A stretch of DNA of 64,000 nucleotides from Ryuthela nishihirai (GCA_038380435.1 JAWZYU010000019.1:20919801-20983800); one strand, 5' to 3'; shown: positions 1 through 11,323, counted from the stretch's first letter. Notes: a model not told the origin generated them from the sequence alone. A program made the numbers and translations.

Positions 1-88
1 AGATAAATCTCAACGCTGTTCCAGGCGGGATTCGATTCGAACCTGGAAACTGGATTACGAGCCTGGCAAGCTACCGACAGACTGACTG
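1..88 (-). mobile_element. SINE-A, tRNA-like head only, cut by window edge
   Basis: Read on the minus strand, this has the degenerate tRNA-like head of SINE-A, including the B-box region (complement of TTCGAACCTGG) and the start of the body (AATCTCAACGCTG complement). The body would lie left of the window. A run of about a dozen G follows at 100-112. Confidence 0.75.
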
Positions 89-559
89 AAATTCAACAGG
101 GGGGGGGGGGAGGAACTTAATAAGAAAATGATGAATTGTACAGAGCGTCAAATTTTCACGTTTCGGTTGCAACGTCAATAGCAAAAACTTTTATCAGCAC
201 GAATGAGGTCTAAATTTTGTCAAAATATAAAAATCCAATCATTTTAGTTAAAAGATGTCGAACAAATGAATTAAAAATTAATAATTAATAGTAGTAAATG
301 GGCTGATATCGTTTTGCTCTGCGGACTGGCGTGATAACAAAAATAAGATTTTTCGTGTTTTCACTTCATAACTGTTTCCTCTGCGCAAAATGCAGTGCCT
401 ACTAACAGATGGTTCGGAAACGAAATTTTTCAACACTTGAATGCAAATAGGGTTTTCAGGGCTTAAGAAACTTAGAGTCAGTGAATATAAGGAAGATGGT
501 AAAGTTAAAGTCTGACTGCTCCTTAGATTTGTTAAACTAGCTCAATTTTGTTCTTCGAA
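89..559. other. AT-rich stretch, nothing recognised
   Basis: Apart from the poly-G run at about 100-112, I see no open reading frame of note, no terminal repeats and no family similarity. Confidence 0.5.
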
Positions 560-630
560 GGAATGATTGATATTGGGATGATTGATAGGAATGATTGATA
601 TTGGGATGATTGATAGGAATGATTGATATT
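560..630. repeat. 28-bp tandem repeat, about 2.5 copies
   Basis: The unit GGAATGATTGATATTGGGATGATTGATA occupies 560-587 and 588-615 exactly, with a partial third copy to 630. The unit is itself two related 14-bp halves built on ATGATTGATA. AT-rich unrecognised sequence follows to about 943. Confidence 0.9.
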
Positions 631-955
631 CCGATCCAAATTGTTTCACTTGTAGCATTTTACCCTTAGGAATTGTTTTCTTACATAAATAGATAGATTT
701 TTTAGATAGATTTTTTATTCATTACTCTCAACACCAGTACAGTTCAATACAAAAAAGTCCGCAACAAAAAAAACTGTAACTTACTTAAACATAATTTTTT
801 CAAGTTCAAAAGTTCATACACATGAAATGATTAACACAAATTATATTGTAAAGTATACAATATAATCTATTTTATAGGTACTTTTTTTAAACAAAAATTG
901 AACAAACTGAACAATATGAAAGTAGTAAATAAATAAGAGAACTCCACTTGAGTCC

Positions 956-1252
956 TTCTCCGCAAAATTCCCCGCCCTGCCCACGGTCAGTAGGGGACAC
1001 CGATGGGCTTGGAAAGGCCACCGTCCGTCGGATGGGACGTTAAGCCGTGGCCCCGTGTGTGGGAGAGCCATACCCTGTGCACGTTAAAGAACACGCTGGA
1101 TGGCCTTGACGGGAGGCTATCATCTGTCTCCCAACAGCTGTTCCAGTGGGTCCCCTCCCCCAACCTTCTCTGAGCCTTCGGGGTCCATGTGACCTGGCCA
1201 TTTAGCCCATGGTGTGCAAAAAAGTGCCGCTCAGAGAGTAAAACAACCCAAC
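956..1252 (+). mobile_element. SINE-A, 5'-truncated, with 12-bp TSD
   Basis: The body runs from TCTCCGCAAAATTCC to the AACAACCCAACCC end; the tRNA head is missing. CCACTTGAGTCC occurs at 944-955 and again at 1253-1264, exactly flanking the element. The 5' truncation with an intact duplication is the signature of LINE-machinery retroposition cut short. The apparent ORFs across this copy are shared by all SINE-A copies and are not genes. Confidence 0.95.
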
Positions 1253-1344
1253 CCACTTGAGTCCGAGCTCGTGTGTGGAGAAGTTCACGAATATAACGTT
1301 TACAGAATTAGTTGCAATAGTGTTATAAAAATTAAATATTTAAG

Positions 1345-3400
1345 CTAAAGTTTTATCTCTATAGATATTTATCTACATCATCACAATCCACTAACCAATC
1401 CCATATTAATCTTTTAAAAGCATAAATGTTTCTTTCATTTCTAATGTTAGCCGGCAGAACATTAGAAAGTTTTGGTGCCAAATAAATGTAGTGTATTTGG
1501 ATGATAGTTTTTTTAGGAAACAGTATGGATAAATGCATAGCAGATGATAAACGTGTATATTTGGGAAAGATCTTAACATTAGACTCATCCCAATTTTGAA
1601 TATTGTATAGTAATAGGTGATAATTATATAATTTTCTAACTAGTAAGACATTTAAGTTTCTATAATATTTTTTATACTATCAAATTTCTCTTTCTTTAGC
1701 ATACATCTTATTATGTAATTTTAAGAACCTTTTAATGGTTTCAGATTTGTCTCATATAGACCTCCCCACGATATAATGCCATATTTCAAATAGGAGTTTA
1801 TCCACGAATTATAAATTATATTTTAACATTGACAAATCTGTAAAATTTCTTATGTAATAAAGTCTTGAAACCCTAATATTTAAATTCTAGATTATATTAT
1901 TTATATGCGTTTTCCAAGAAAGTTTTTTGTCAAGGTAGACACCCAAATATCTGAAGCAATCAACACCCTGAATAGCTGAACAATTACAATATATCTCATT
2001 GCAGTTTAGATCATGATAGAAAAGTTTATTGAAAAAGTCATCCGTTTGATTTTCTTGTAATCTAAAATTTATGTACTTCGATTTGGCAACATTTAGAACT
2101 AATTTATTTTGAATAAACCAATTTTTAATCTTTTTTAAATCATTTATTTGCACTATCAATTCCTCAGTTTTGCCTGAATAAGTTAAAGATATATCATCTG
2201 CAAAAGTTATGTTGCTGCCGTACAATTTTAGTCGCAAAGATCATTAAAATTAATCAAAAATAATAAAGGACCCAAAACAGATCCTTGAGGAACACCGAAA
2301 TTTATCTTAGCATTGAAACTGAAGCAATTTTTTATTTTAACCCTTGGCTTCTACCTGTCAGATAGCTAGAGAGCCAAGATAGCATTTCACCTATCGTTCC
2401 AGCTGCTTCCAATTTATGCAATAGAATTAAATGTGGAAAAAAGTCAAATGCTTTTTTAACATCAAGGAATAAAACAGCGACTTTAAAAATTTTGATTGAT
2501 GTTTTTATATATAGTTGATGTCATTTTTAAAATTGCATCCTCTGTTCCCATGTTTTTTCGGACACCAAATTGATTTTTAGAAAAGAAGTTATTTTTATTC
2601 AAAAAAATTAACATTTTAAATTTGACTATTTTTTTTTATTTTGGAGAAGACAGACAAGATGAATATTGGTCTATAATTTTCAATTTTATTATCACAGTCA
2701 CCTTTATACTCTGCTATAACAGTGGCAATTTTTAAACAATTAGGGGAACATCCAGAAATTAAAGATTTATTAATTAAAGTACTTAAGATGCCTTTAATAC
2801 TTGGCCCTATCTTTTTAAGGATGATAACAGAAACGTGATCTGTGCAAGAGGATTTTGCAGATTTTAAATTTTTAATTGCATCTTCAACTTCATTTTCATA
2901 TATTTCCTCAACAAAAATATATTCGATAATATCTTCAAATTATGCAAACCACTGCAATCATTCTCGGGAATTAATTTTGTTATATTCTTTATAATACTAG
3001 AAAAATAATCATTAAATATGTTTGCCAAATCTACTGGATTTTCCCTAACACTGTAGTTTTGTTTAGTATCTGAAATTATATTTGGAAATTTGGATCAGTC
3101 TATATATTTACCACACATTTTATTTATAACTTCCCACTGCCTTTCAAAATGTTTTTGGTTTTTAGTAATTGCATCTGTGTAATATCTTGACTTAGATTCT
3201 TTAATAATACTAGTTAGTACGTTTCTATATTTTTTATAATATTGTACCAAATTTGTATCAGAACTGTTACTTTTTTTCAACTTGAACAATTTATTAAAGT
3301 TTATTAAGGAAAGAAATAAAGCATCCGTAATCCATGGTTTTAATTTTTAACTGGGTAACATGCTTAAAGTATATGGAATTTCTTTCCTACCTTTCTCTCA
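1345..3400 (-). pseudogene. Decayed APE-type LINE (jockey/CR1-like): reverse transcriptase and C-terminal part
   Basis: Minus-strand frames read in order through a non-LTR reverse transcriptase. A linker segment before RT lies at 3095-3289 (SRYYTDAITKNQKHFERQW). Next come NQFGVRKNMGTEDAIL and FLDVKKAFD at roughly 2590-2450, GVPQGSVLGPLLF near 2290, and the catalytic box FADD at about 2190 within an open segment 1887-2237 that ends in FRYLGVYLDKKLSW. The post-RT tail includes YLKYGIISWGGLYE (about 1770) and a typical last segment ending LIWDWL (about 1395). Several frameshifts and stops separate the pieces, so it is dead. No endonuclease domain is visible, so the copy is 5'-truncated near 3.4 kb. 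The motif set is that of jockey/CR1-like LINEs, but I did not assign a clade. Confidence 0.85.
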
Positions 3401-3854
3401 AGGCAATTATCTTTGGGAGAAACCATCAAATGTTAGAGAGTTTTATATATGAAAACCTTTTTTTAAGGAAATGATTACTTTTTTTTCCTAATAATATAAC
3501 CACATATTTTTTTTGCATGATGAAAGAAATAAACATCCAAATGTTGCGTTTATTAAAAACAGAAAACATTTCTCAGTGGAATTAGCATCGAACAATATCA
3601 AATCGCTTTTCTTTCGAAATCACTTATAAAAAATAGTCTCATAAGGAAGCATTATTTAAGTATTTCTTCTGTGTCGTTTTTAATTTTGCTTCCTCTAAAT
3701 GTCGCCTTCTATTGGTGAGACGTTTTATCATAAAATGGTTTAATAATCGAGTCTCGAGGACCTCAAGGGCTCGGGGATGGAACGAAAGAAATTCAAATGA
3801 AGAGTTGAGGAGGTATGTGGGTGATTCGTGTAACATGAACAGTGTATTGTTCAT
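3401..3854. other. No recognised feature
   Basis: AT-rich. A 71-codon minus-strand frame at 3639-3854 shows no known motif and is unsupported as a gene. Confidence 0.4.
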
Positions 3855-3990
3855 TTGAACACAGGACCGCGGCTTAATCTCTCATTCGATAGATGCCTGG
3901 CTTTTCAAGATCATCAGTGTCTCCATTCTCTTGAGGGTAAAGTGGGGGTCAACAGAGAAAATCTCAAAGCCGGCACAGTTGGAATTAACA
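3855..3990 (-). mobile_element. SINE-A fragment, diverged
   Basis: The complement of the body core is recognisable (ACCGCGGCTTAATCTC, then CTTTTCAAGATCATC, then AATCTCAA). Head and 3' end are missing. Confidence 0.65.
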
Positions 3991-4272
3991 CTAAAACATC
4001 AGAATGCGAGCTGGGTGAACAATCGACTGACCTACACACAAGTAGAAACTGCTCAATAGAAAAGAGATGCCCATTAACTGCATAAGTATGTGTAGCGTTC
4101 AATCATATTTAAAAGCCAGGGTGCACACTCAAAATGTAGAGCCCGGGTTACTATTTTTAACGGGTTTATTTTAGTAATAAAATTGAATTGTTTAACAGTT
4201 TTATTATAAAATAAAATTGTTTCAAAAAAAAGTTCTAAAATTTAAAGAAATGAAACACCATATTAGAATTGT

Positions 4273-4640
4273 TCTGGGTTGTTGTTTTACCTCTGAGCAG
4301 CACATTTTTTGCTTACGATAGGCTAAATGACCAGGTCACAAGGATTCCAAGACTCAGATAAGGTTGGGGAATCGAACCCACTGGACAGTTGTTAGGGGAA
4401 AGATGGTAGCCCCCCTCCCGGTGTAGGGCACACAGAATGTTTTTTAAAGTGAACAAGGTATGGTTCTCCTTCCCACGGTGCCAGGTTTAACAAGCCCATT
4501 GGTGTCCCTCTTCTGGTCGAAGGCAGGGTGAGGGCCTAGCGGAAATAAGTCTCAACGCTGGCCCAGTGGGACTCGAACCTGGGAACTGTCGATTACGAGT
4601 GTGGTGCGCTACCAACGGGGCCCACCCACCGTCCCACCAT
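4273..4640 (-). mobile_element. SINE-A, near full length, diverged
   Basis: It begins with GTTGTTTTACCTCTGAGCAG (complement of the 3' end) and ends in the tRNA-like head with the B-box complement GGACTCGAACCTGGG. Many substitutions and small indels mark it as an old copy. Confidence 0.9.
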
Positions 4641-4892
4641 ATCAGTTTCATAACTAAAATTGTATTAGCGTCTAACGTCCCATTCAGAAAAACAGAAAAA
4701 ATGTTAATTATTTAAGAAGATGAAATGTGAGGTAAAATAAAGAAATTTGCAGCAGCACATGTAAGCAGGCGATCACCGAGAAATTGAAAAAGATGCTTGT
4801 TACTCGGTCGATGCATAGTCCTAAAGGTGATATTATGATCACTTCCTAATTAATGAAACATAAGTATTTCTTGGGCAGAAACTGCAAAGGAT

Positions 4893-5070
4893 TGAATTGG
4901 GTTATTATAATCTCTGAGTAGCATTAGGTTTGTACAAAGTAGGCTAAACGCTTAGATCACAATGACCACTAAGAGCTCAGGAAATGTTGGAAAAATGCAT
5001 CCACAGGACATCCTTTAGGAAAGACAAGGAAGCCTTATGCCAAGGCCTTCCATCGTGTCCTTTACTTATA
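4893..5070 (-). mobile_element. SINE-A 3' portion, badly decayed
   Basis: Residual similarity: GGGTTATTATAATCTCTGAG, GGCTAAACGCTTAGATCACAATGACC, then the CCATCGTGTCCTTTA stretch. Head absent. Confidence 0.5.
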
Positions 5071-5466
5071 CCAGCTTTAATGAAAAAGGGCCAGCGACTT
5101 CTGAAAATTCAATCTGAAAGATTGATGATTTTATTATGCTAAAAAAGAAGCAATCTTTTTCGTTTAGAATATATTTTAAAAGTTATTGCAGTTAAAATAA
5201 TCTTTATTGTGTAGCAGCGCTAAATAAAACTTCAAAAACATAGATTAATTCACAAAAATCACTGTTATTGTGTACATTTTGAAAAAGGAAGGATTTTCTA
5301 TAAAATATTTCGGTTTTCGGTAAGATTTTCAGTAAAGATTTCACAAGAGAACAAAAATTTGTTTTCACCAGCAACCAAGCCTTCATGATGTCCACTTTTA
5401 TATGTGATTTCTCATCCGCCCATATTAACTAATGCTTGGAAAAATTCTTTCAGTTAGATAGAAAGT
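5071..5466. other. No recognised feature
   Basis: AT-rich. The 63-codon minus frame at 5204-5395 has no identifiable motif. Confidence 0.4.
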
Positions 5467-5886
5467 GTCAGCATGTAGAATAAAGACATATATTCTCTAC
5501 TGGTGTCAGCAAGTAGAATAAAGACATACATTCTCTACTGGTGTCAGCAAGTAGAATAAAGACATATATTCTCTACTGGTGTCAGCAAGTAGAATAAAGA
5601 CATACATTCTCTACTGGTGCCAGCAAGTAGAATAAAGACATACATTCTCTACTGGTGTCAGCAAGTAGAATAAAGACATACATTATCTACTGGTGTCAGC
5701 ATGTAGAATAAAGACATACATTCTCTACTGGTATCAGCAAGTAGAATAAAGACATACATTCTCTACTGGTGTCAGCAAGTAGAATAAAGACATACATTCT
5801 CTACTGGTGTCAGCAAGTACAATAAAGACATACATTCTCTACTGGTGTCAGCAAGTAGAATAAAGACCCACATTCTCTTTTGGTGT
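5467..5886. repeat. 38-bp minisatellite, about 11 copies
   Basis: The unit begins GTCAGCAAGTAGAATAAAGA and ends CATACATTCTCTACTGGT. It repeats head to tail eleven times with very few changes (for example AGCATG for AGCAAG, TATATT for TACATT), so expansion is recent. The last copy decays at CCCACATTCTCTTTTGGT. Confidence 0.95.
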
Positions 5887-6264
5887 CAGCACGGCTGATG
5901 TTATGATGTCACCTGCATGGCGACCGAAGTTTTTATAATAGTGTTGCCACTAGTATTCTATTAGTAAAGATCTGCTCCAGCTGTAAAGTCAATTTAATAT
6001 TAAAAAAATATCTAAAACCTAATTTCGGGGACATTTATTGGTCGGAGACAGAGCCTTTAATCCCAAGAATGTTCCCGGAAAAGAGGTACGTGTGGTCACC
6101 CTAGTACACATCCTTCGGACGGCTGAGTTTTCAAACTCATTTGTGTCTTTTTTTTTCACGACTAGCGAAATAGGGGTAAACAATGAAACAGAAACTTTGA
6201 AGAAATTTTGGCATTTCCTATACGAATATAAGGTGAGGAGGGAAAATAAAAAAAATAATAATCG
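5887..6264. other. Unrecognised; 86-codon plus-strand frame at 6038-6298
   Basis: The frame has no known domain and its 3' part lies in the dispersed repeat that follows, which argues against a gene. Confidence 0.35.
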
Positions 6265-6430
6265 TTTAGTTTCGGGAGAGGGGTCCGAAGTATCCTGACT
6301 GGAAAGATTAAAATAATATTCTATATGGAATAAAATTTAATAGTTGCCTTTTTAAAATTTATTTATTAACGTCATGTATAATATGGGGCTAAAACTAAAC
6401 TATACAAAGAAAACTGTTTTGGATTTCGAA
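6265..6430 (+). repeat. Dispersed direct repeat, copy 1 (partner 8616-8786)
   Basis: From TTTAGTTTCGGGAGAGGGGT to TTTTGGATTTCGAA, this matches 8616-8786 nearly base for base, apart from a few substitutions and a longer AT run in the partner. No terminal inverted repeats were seen. It could be part of an unknown low-copy element or a local duplication. Confidence 0.9.
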
Positions 6431-6584
6431 TAAAAACATGCTATTTTAAAAGAAAAAAAAATTCCGATTTCTGGTCTGCATTTATCGACTCGCTGGTGAA
6501 GTTCACCCCATGACTATTACTACTGCAAGACCATAACATATTGAACTTCAGAACGGTTATTTTACCTTTCTCTAACTTTGGTAA

Positions 6585-6775
6585 GTCGTCCTAGTGGCTG
6601 AGTGGTTAGCGTGCTTGGATGGGGATCAAAGAGAACTGGGTTCGAGTCAAGCGCGCGTTATCTTGTGCGTTATCACTACGGAGGTCTCGCTTTCTCACTG
6701 ATATGTTCTGCAACCTCTTACATTGATAATCTCCTATCCTACATCTCTGGCAAGTAGCTGCTAGAAGGGGATTTT
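6585..6775 (+). mobile_element. SINE-B, diverged
   Basis: The head GTGGCTGAGTGGTTAGCGTG (A box) and GGGTTCGAGTC (B box) are followed by the SINE-B body and the end GGCAAGTAGCTGCTAGAAGGGG. Confidence 0.8.
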
Positions 6776-6908
6776 TCCTTTATAATTTTAATAAATATAA
6801 CATTTTAAATTTTCATTAAAGTAACAATACAGAATGAGTATCCCCAATCCGAAATCTGAAATATTTCGAAATTCGTCACTTCACTCTCACATCATGCAGC
6901 CCTTTTGT

Positions 6909-6960
6909 CGTCTTTATTCTACTTGCTGTCGTCCCTCACTGTCGTCCCTCACTGTCGTCC
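6909..6960. repeat. Inverted half-monomer of the 5.5-kb minisatellite plus 13-bp repeat
   Basis: GTCTTTATTCTACTTGCTGTC is almost the reverse complement of part of the 38-bp unit at 5467-5886. It runs into about 2.6 copies of TGTCGTCCCTCAC (from 6927). Confidence 0.6.
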
Positions 6961-7771
6961 ATAAACCACGTGGTCTAATTTAGGCCAATTTTTGGCCCTC
7001 CTCCCCCTCCATAATTCATCGTGGTTTTTTAGGAGTTTTTGACCCCCAGAAAGGGTTTTAAAGCAAAAACTTTGATAATGAGGCAAATGACACTTCAGGA
7101 AATATTAAAACAGGCCAACCAGCACAATGTCTTCTTCATCCCTGGAGAATCCAGTTCTTGGTCCATCAACCTCTTTCGATGTTCTTTCCCAAGATGGTAA
7201 ATAAATGCGTTTAAAATCTTTGTTTGTTGCATTTATATTCATATTTTTATGTCAAATAAAAAGATATTTTTCTGAAAGCCTCAACTTTTTTTTCACTTCT
7301 TTTCAATTCCACAATATCATATACTCCAAAATCCGAAGCATTCTCGGTCCCAAGCATTTCAGATTAGAGAAACTCATCCTGTGATACCAATGCTTCTCTC
7401 CAGTTAGGACAACTCTAAGAAATCGAATGATAAGAATTATACGTAGAAGAAAAATTGTCCAGTCAAGTGTCACCTCTTTGCAGTTTGACCTACTCTTGAA
7501 AGGGGTGTTGACATTTCTCTCTCCGGGAAAGGGAGCTGACCAAGTAGCCTATTTTCAGTGTCGTTTGACAGTCCAAGACATTCTCCTTAATGTAATAAAT
7601 CAATGAATGAGAATTTGACAGTAAGAGAAACCTTCTTATCTTCAACTTGAATTTTTTCTCCTCCGAAAAGAATGGAGCCTTGGTATCTTCTTTATGGAAT
7701 GCAAAGAAAAATGGCTGAAGAAAGTAAATAATTCATTACAGTGGCACAGAAATTTCTTCCGAAGTTGAATG
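6961..7771. other. No recognised feature
   Basis: No ORF above 60 codons and no repeat family similarity that I can see. Confidence 0.4.
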
Positions 7772-7851
7772 AAGTCTGATCAAGTCCATCCGGACTTGAT
7801 CAGACTTGAATAGATAGTCGGACGTGGACTGGCAATTCCACGTCCGACTAT
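7772..7851. repeat. Two adjacent perfect hairpins
   Basis: Hairpin 1: AAGTCTGATCAAGTCC (7772-7787), loop ATCC, and its exact complement at 7792-7807. Hairpin 2: ATAGTCGGACGTGGA (7814-7828), loop CTGGCAAT, and its exact complement at 7837-7851. They are 6 bp apart and abut the 3'-truncated SINE-A at 7852. No transposon family with this layout is recognised. Confidence 0.85.
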
Positions 7852-8035
7852 CCATTTAACGTGCACAGGATATGCCACTTTCCTGCACACAGGAGCACGG
7901 TTTTACATCCCATCCGACTTTCTGACCGAGGACAGAGTAGGGATTTAGCGGAGATAAATCCCTGCGCTGCCAAAGCAGGAACGCGAACCTGGGAATTGCA
8001 GAATACGAGATTGTCGTATTACTGACTTAGTCAAC
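7852..8035 (-). mobile_element. SINE-A 5' half (head and core)
   Basis: The sequence runs from CATTTAACGTGCACAGG through ACATCCCATCCGAC to the degenerate head with a B-box relic (GCGAACCTGGGAA). The 3' half is replaced by the hairpins at 7772-7851. Confidence 0.8.
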
Positions 8036-8149
8036 TCAAATTACCCTTTGATGTGGGGGGGGGGGAGTTGATGCTTTCAGTCTCCGATTTTCAGAGACTT
8101 CCTTAAAAATAAACTCCCCAGATCCTTGGGTAAGCCACTGATACTGAAG

Positions 8150-8370
8150 TCCATGTCCTGTGCATGTTAAAGAATAAGCTGGGTATCCTTGACTGATTTA
8201 ATTGTCAAGTGATTGACTGAACAAGCTGGGTGGCCTTGACGGGAAGCACCACCTATGTCTTATGAAACGTCTTATGGATCTCCTCTTATACCCGGTTGTT
8301 CTGAGCCTTAAGGTCCTTCTAACTTGGCCATTAGCCCATTGTGTGGCAAAACTTCCCTCAGAAATCAAAC
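8150..8370 (+). mobile_element. SINE-A 3' half, diverged
   Basis: CCTGTGCATGTTAAAGAATAAGCTGG, GGTGGCCTTGACGGGAAGC and TTGGCCATTAGCCCATTGTG are recognisable. The GAATAAGCTGGGTA...CTTGACTG piece is partly duplicated internally. Confidence 0.75.
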
Positions 8371-8615
8371 ACAAGAGCAATAAAATATGAACAACAGCTG
8401 CCGCATTAAACAGCCGAAGGTTATTTCTAATGTACTATAGTTCGGTCTACAAGCATTGAGGTCTACTTTTCGTTAAACTTTCATCTTGGAAACATGGCCA
8501 ATCTCACACAATATCTCTCCACATCAGATACCGCTTAGGAGTACTTGATGGTTCTGCCGTCTGAACTCGTAATTATTTACACCCAGCATTATTTAGTTTC
8601 CAGGATTACCCACGA
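8371..8615. other. No recognised feature
   Basis: Unique-looking sequence without ORFs of note. Confidence 0.4.
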
Positions 8616-8786
8616 TTTAGTTTCGGGAGAGGGGTCCGAAGTATCCTGAGTGGAAAGATTAAAATAAAATTCTATATGGAATAAAATTTAATAGTTTCCT
8701 TTTTAAAATCTATTTATTAACGTCATGTATATATATATATGGGGCTAAAACTAAACTATACAAAGAAAACTGTTTTGGATTTCGAA
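8616..8786 (+). repeat. Dispersed direct repeat, copy 2 (partner 6265-6430)
   Basis: Same orientation as copy 1, 2.35 kb away. It differs by scattered substitutions and an expanded (TA)n run near 8729-8739. The flanks diverge abruptly at both ends. Confidence 0.9.
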
Positions 8787-9087
8787 GCAGGTAGAGAAGC
8801 TTGAGATTTCTTATAAGATGACCGGAATTTCGGGAAGTGGGGACCCCTGATATGTCTCTGGACGAGGAGAGGCTCAATGCTGGTAAAGCAAATAGGTTTC
8901 AAATATTTTCTGGTGTTGGATGCCACGTTTTAGTAAGACTTGGTCAAACATAATAACTACAGGAAACTTTAGCAATTCTTTTAACTTCAAATGTCGCGTT
9001 TCCTATTATTTTGCTTAAAAACTGCCGAAGTTTAACTTACGCTATACAAAAGCCTAAAATATTACATAGATTCAGTTTAGTTTGCAA
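8787..9087. other. No recognised feature
   Basis: About 300 bp with no motif or repeat similarity noted. Confidence 0.4.
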
Positions 9088-9446
9088 GGATTGCTTTACC
9101 TCTGAGCGGCACTTTTTTTTCACAGGTTGGGCTAAATGGTCAGATCATAAGAACTTCAAAGGCTCAAATAAGGTTTTGGTAACCGGACTCACTGCACAGC
9201 TATTAGGAAACAGATGGTAGTCTTCCGTCAAGGCCATCCAGTATGTTCTTTAATGTACACAGGAATTGGCTCTTCCTTATATAGCTTAACATCCCGAACG
9301 ACGAACGGCGGCCTTTTCAAGCCCATTAGTATCCTTTTTCTGACAAAGGGCAGGGTGGGGGATTGACAACACTGCCCCAGGTGGGACTCGAACCTCGGAA
9401 GTACATATTACAAGCCCTGGCACACAGACGACTGAGCTATCACCGC
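9088..9446 (-). mobile_element. SINE-A, near full length, diverged
   Basis: It starts TTGCTTTACCTCTGAGCGGC and ends in the head with GGACTCGAACCTCGG and ACTGAGCTATCACC. An old copy with many substitutions. Confidence 0.9.
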
Positions 9447-9624
9447 TTCTAGTCTCTAAGGAGTACCCATTTATTTTTCTACATAACCCCGCACGTTATC
9501 TGTACAAAATTCCCATGACAAACTGAAAAATTTGCTCGAGAAAGAAGAATATTAAAAAGAAATTGACAAAGATTTATTTAAGCGTATTAAAAAGAAAATT
9601 AGAAAAGTTGTCCTTGTGGTCAAA

Positions 9625-9701
9625 AAATGGACTTGTGATCTGGCCATTTAGCCCATTGTGTGTAAAAAAATGCCGCTCGGAGGTGAAACAATCCAACCCA
9701 A
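9625..9701 (+). mobile_element. SINE-A 3' end fragment
   Basis: It runs from GGACTTGTGATCTGGCCATT to AACAATCCAACCCA and contains the characteristic GCCGCTCGGAGGTGAAAC. Confidence 0.85.
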
Positions 9702-10080
9702 CAGCGCTTCTCAAACTGTCTGACGCGGTGGATTCGCAATTCTTGCATGTTGCGGAACGTGGATCAGCAGGACTACGTGCTTCTGAGATCCGTTAAGCCA
9801 AGTGCTACCTCAAGAAATAATATATGCCTGTGTTCGTGATATTTTGCTTACCCCGTACGACGGCAGAACGTCATTTGGAGAATTGCAACGTACGAACTGT
9901 GGGGCTATGCATATTAATGTAAATCTTCTGAAAACTTATTTCTTTCCTGGCAGCTCGCTGCAAACCATCACTGGTGGTTCGAGGACCATCACTTTGAAAA
10001 GCAGTAATTATTACATCTGTGAATAAAACTAAGCAACTTGTAAGGAAATGAAATGGAAAAATTATCTTCTCACCTGGAAT
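9702..10080. other. Unrecognised; two short plus-strand frames
   Basis: Frames at 9563-9796 and 9802-10026 are open, but the first begins in SINE-A sequence and neither has a motif I know. Confidence 0.3.
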
Positions 10081-10088
10081 GGAGGTTA

Positions 10089-10410
10089 AGGTTGGGTTGT
10101 TTTACCTCTGAGCGGCACTTTTTTGCACACAATGGACTAAATGGCCAGGTCACAAGAACCCCGAAGACTCAGAGAACGTTGGGGGAGGGGACCACTGGAA
10201 CAGCTTTGGGAGACAGATGGTAGCCTCCTGTCAAGGCCTTCTGTCGTGTTCTTTAACGTGCACAGGGTATGGCTCTCCCACACACGGGACCACGACTTAA
10301 CGTCCCATCCGACAGACGGCGGCCTTTCCAAGCCCATCGGTGTCCCCTACTGACCGTGGGCAGGGCGGGGAATTTTGCGGAGATAAATCTCAACGCTGAC
10401 CCAGCTGGGA
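10089..10410 (-). mobile_element. SINE-A lacking the tRNA head, 8-bp TSD
   Basis: Complete 3' end (GGTTGGGTTGTTTTACC) through core to CTGACCCAGCTGGGA, where the head is cut. GGAGGTTA lies at 10081-10088 and 10411-10418, consistent with a 5'-truncated insertion. Confidence 0.9.
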
Positions 10411-10589
10411 GGAGGTTAGGGAGCTAATTACTGTTACAGCAGACACTTTCTGTGCTAACTCTAACTGAGGCAGTGATTAGTTAAACCTGAATTCAGTCTT
10501 TGTAGTACATGTCTTTCTACGTTCTCTGAATATATTCTTCTGTATGTTGCAAATGAGATGAAAAAAAACGGCGAATTCTTTGAGTTGAA

Positions 10590-10735
10590 TGCCTATCCAA
10601 CACAAGAAAGAAACAAAATGTGCGATGTCTACAGGAGGACAGACAATAAAGTGAAAACATTGTCTCGTTTTTCTTTTCGAAAACGGATGAAAAAAAAAAT
10701 AATTGCTGTAATATAATTTAAAAAAGAGAAGCATA
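10590..10735. repeat. Copy of the loop of the foldback-like element at 14.6-16.3 kb
   Basis: CTATCCAACACAA and then ATGTCTACAGGAGGACAGAC, AAAGTGAAAACATT and GAAAACG match 14628-14640 and 14980-15060. Here the two matching blocks are close together, whereas at 14.6 kb the left inverted arm lies between them. Confidence 0.7.
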
Positions 10736-11047
10736 ACTATCGTCCAAATCGTTGTTTCTGTTGTTCTTGTTCAATTAAATTTTAGAATTAGTAACAGGGT
10801 TGCTGTTTTGTTTTCTTATCTGAAAGGGGTAGAAGTTAGGTAATTAGGAGAACCGGTTTTAATGACATGCAAAGTGTGCAATGCATACACTCTCATCTAG
10901 CTGTGCGCATATGATAAAAAAAAAAGCTTTAGAAAAGGACTTCTTCGAAAATCAAAATACCCATTAAAAAATCAAGATTTGCCTTGAGCTAGTAGTTTCG
11001 CACCGCGATAAAACGACACAGAAGTATGATTAGAAAGAATAATAGAA
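10736..11047. other. No recognised feature
   Basis: AT-rich sequence between repeats; nothing identified. Confidence 0.4.
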
Positions 11048-11055
11048 AAATAGGG

Positions 11056-11315
11056 TTGGGTTGGATTGTTTTACCTCTGAGCGGCACTTTTTTGCACAGT
11101 ATGGGCTAAATGGTCAGGTCACATGGACCCCGAATGCTCAGAGAAGGTTGGGTAAAGGGACTCACTGGAAGAGCTGTTGGGAGACAGATGGTAGCCTCCC
11201 GTCAATGCCATCCGGCGTGTTCTTTAACGTGCACAGGGTATGGCTCTCCCGCACACGGGGCCACAGCTTAACGTCCCATCCGACGGACGGCGGTCTTTCC
11301 AAGCCCCTCGGAGGG
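11056..11315 (-). mobile_element. SINE-A, 5'-truncated, probable 8-bp TSD
   Basis: 3' end to core, cut after TTTCCAAGCCCCTCGGA. AAATAGGG at 11048-11055 recurs at 11316-11323. Close to the consensus, so young. Confidence 0.88.
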
Positions 11316-11323
11316 AAATAGGG

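Noticed and set aside
5467..5886. CRISPR-like array
   Set aside because: Units are contiguous 38-bp tandem copies without spacers, in a eukaryotic context.
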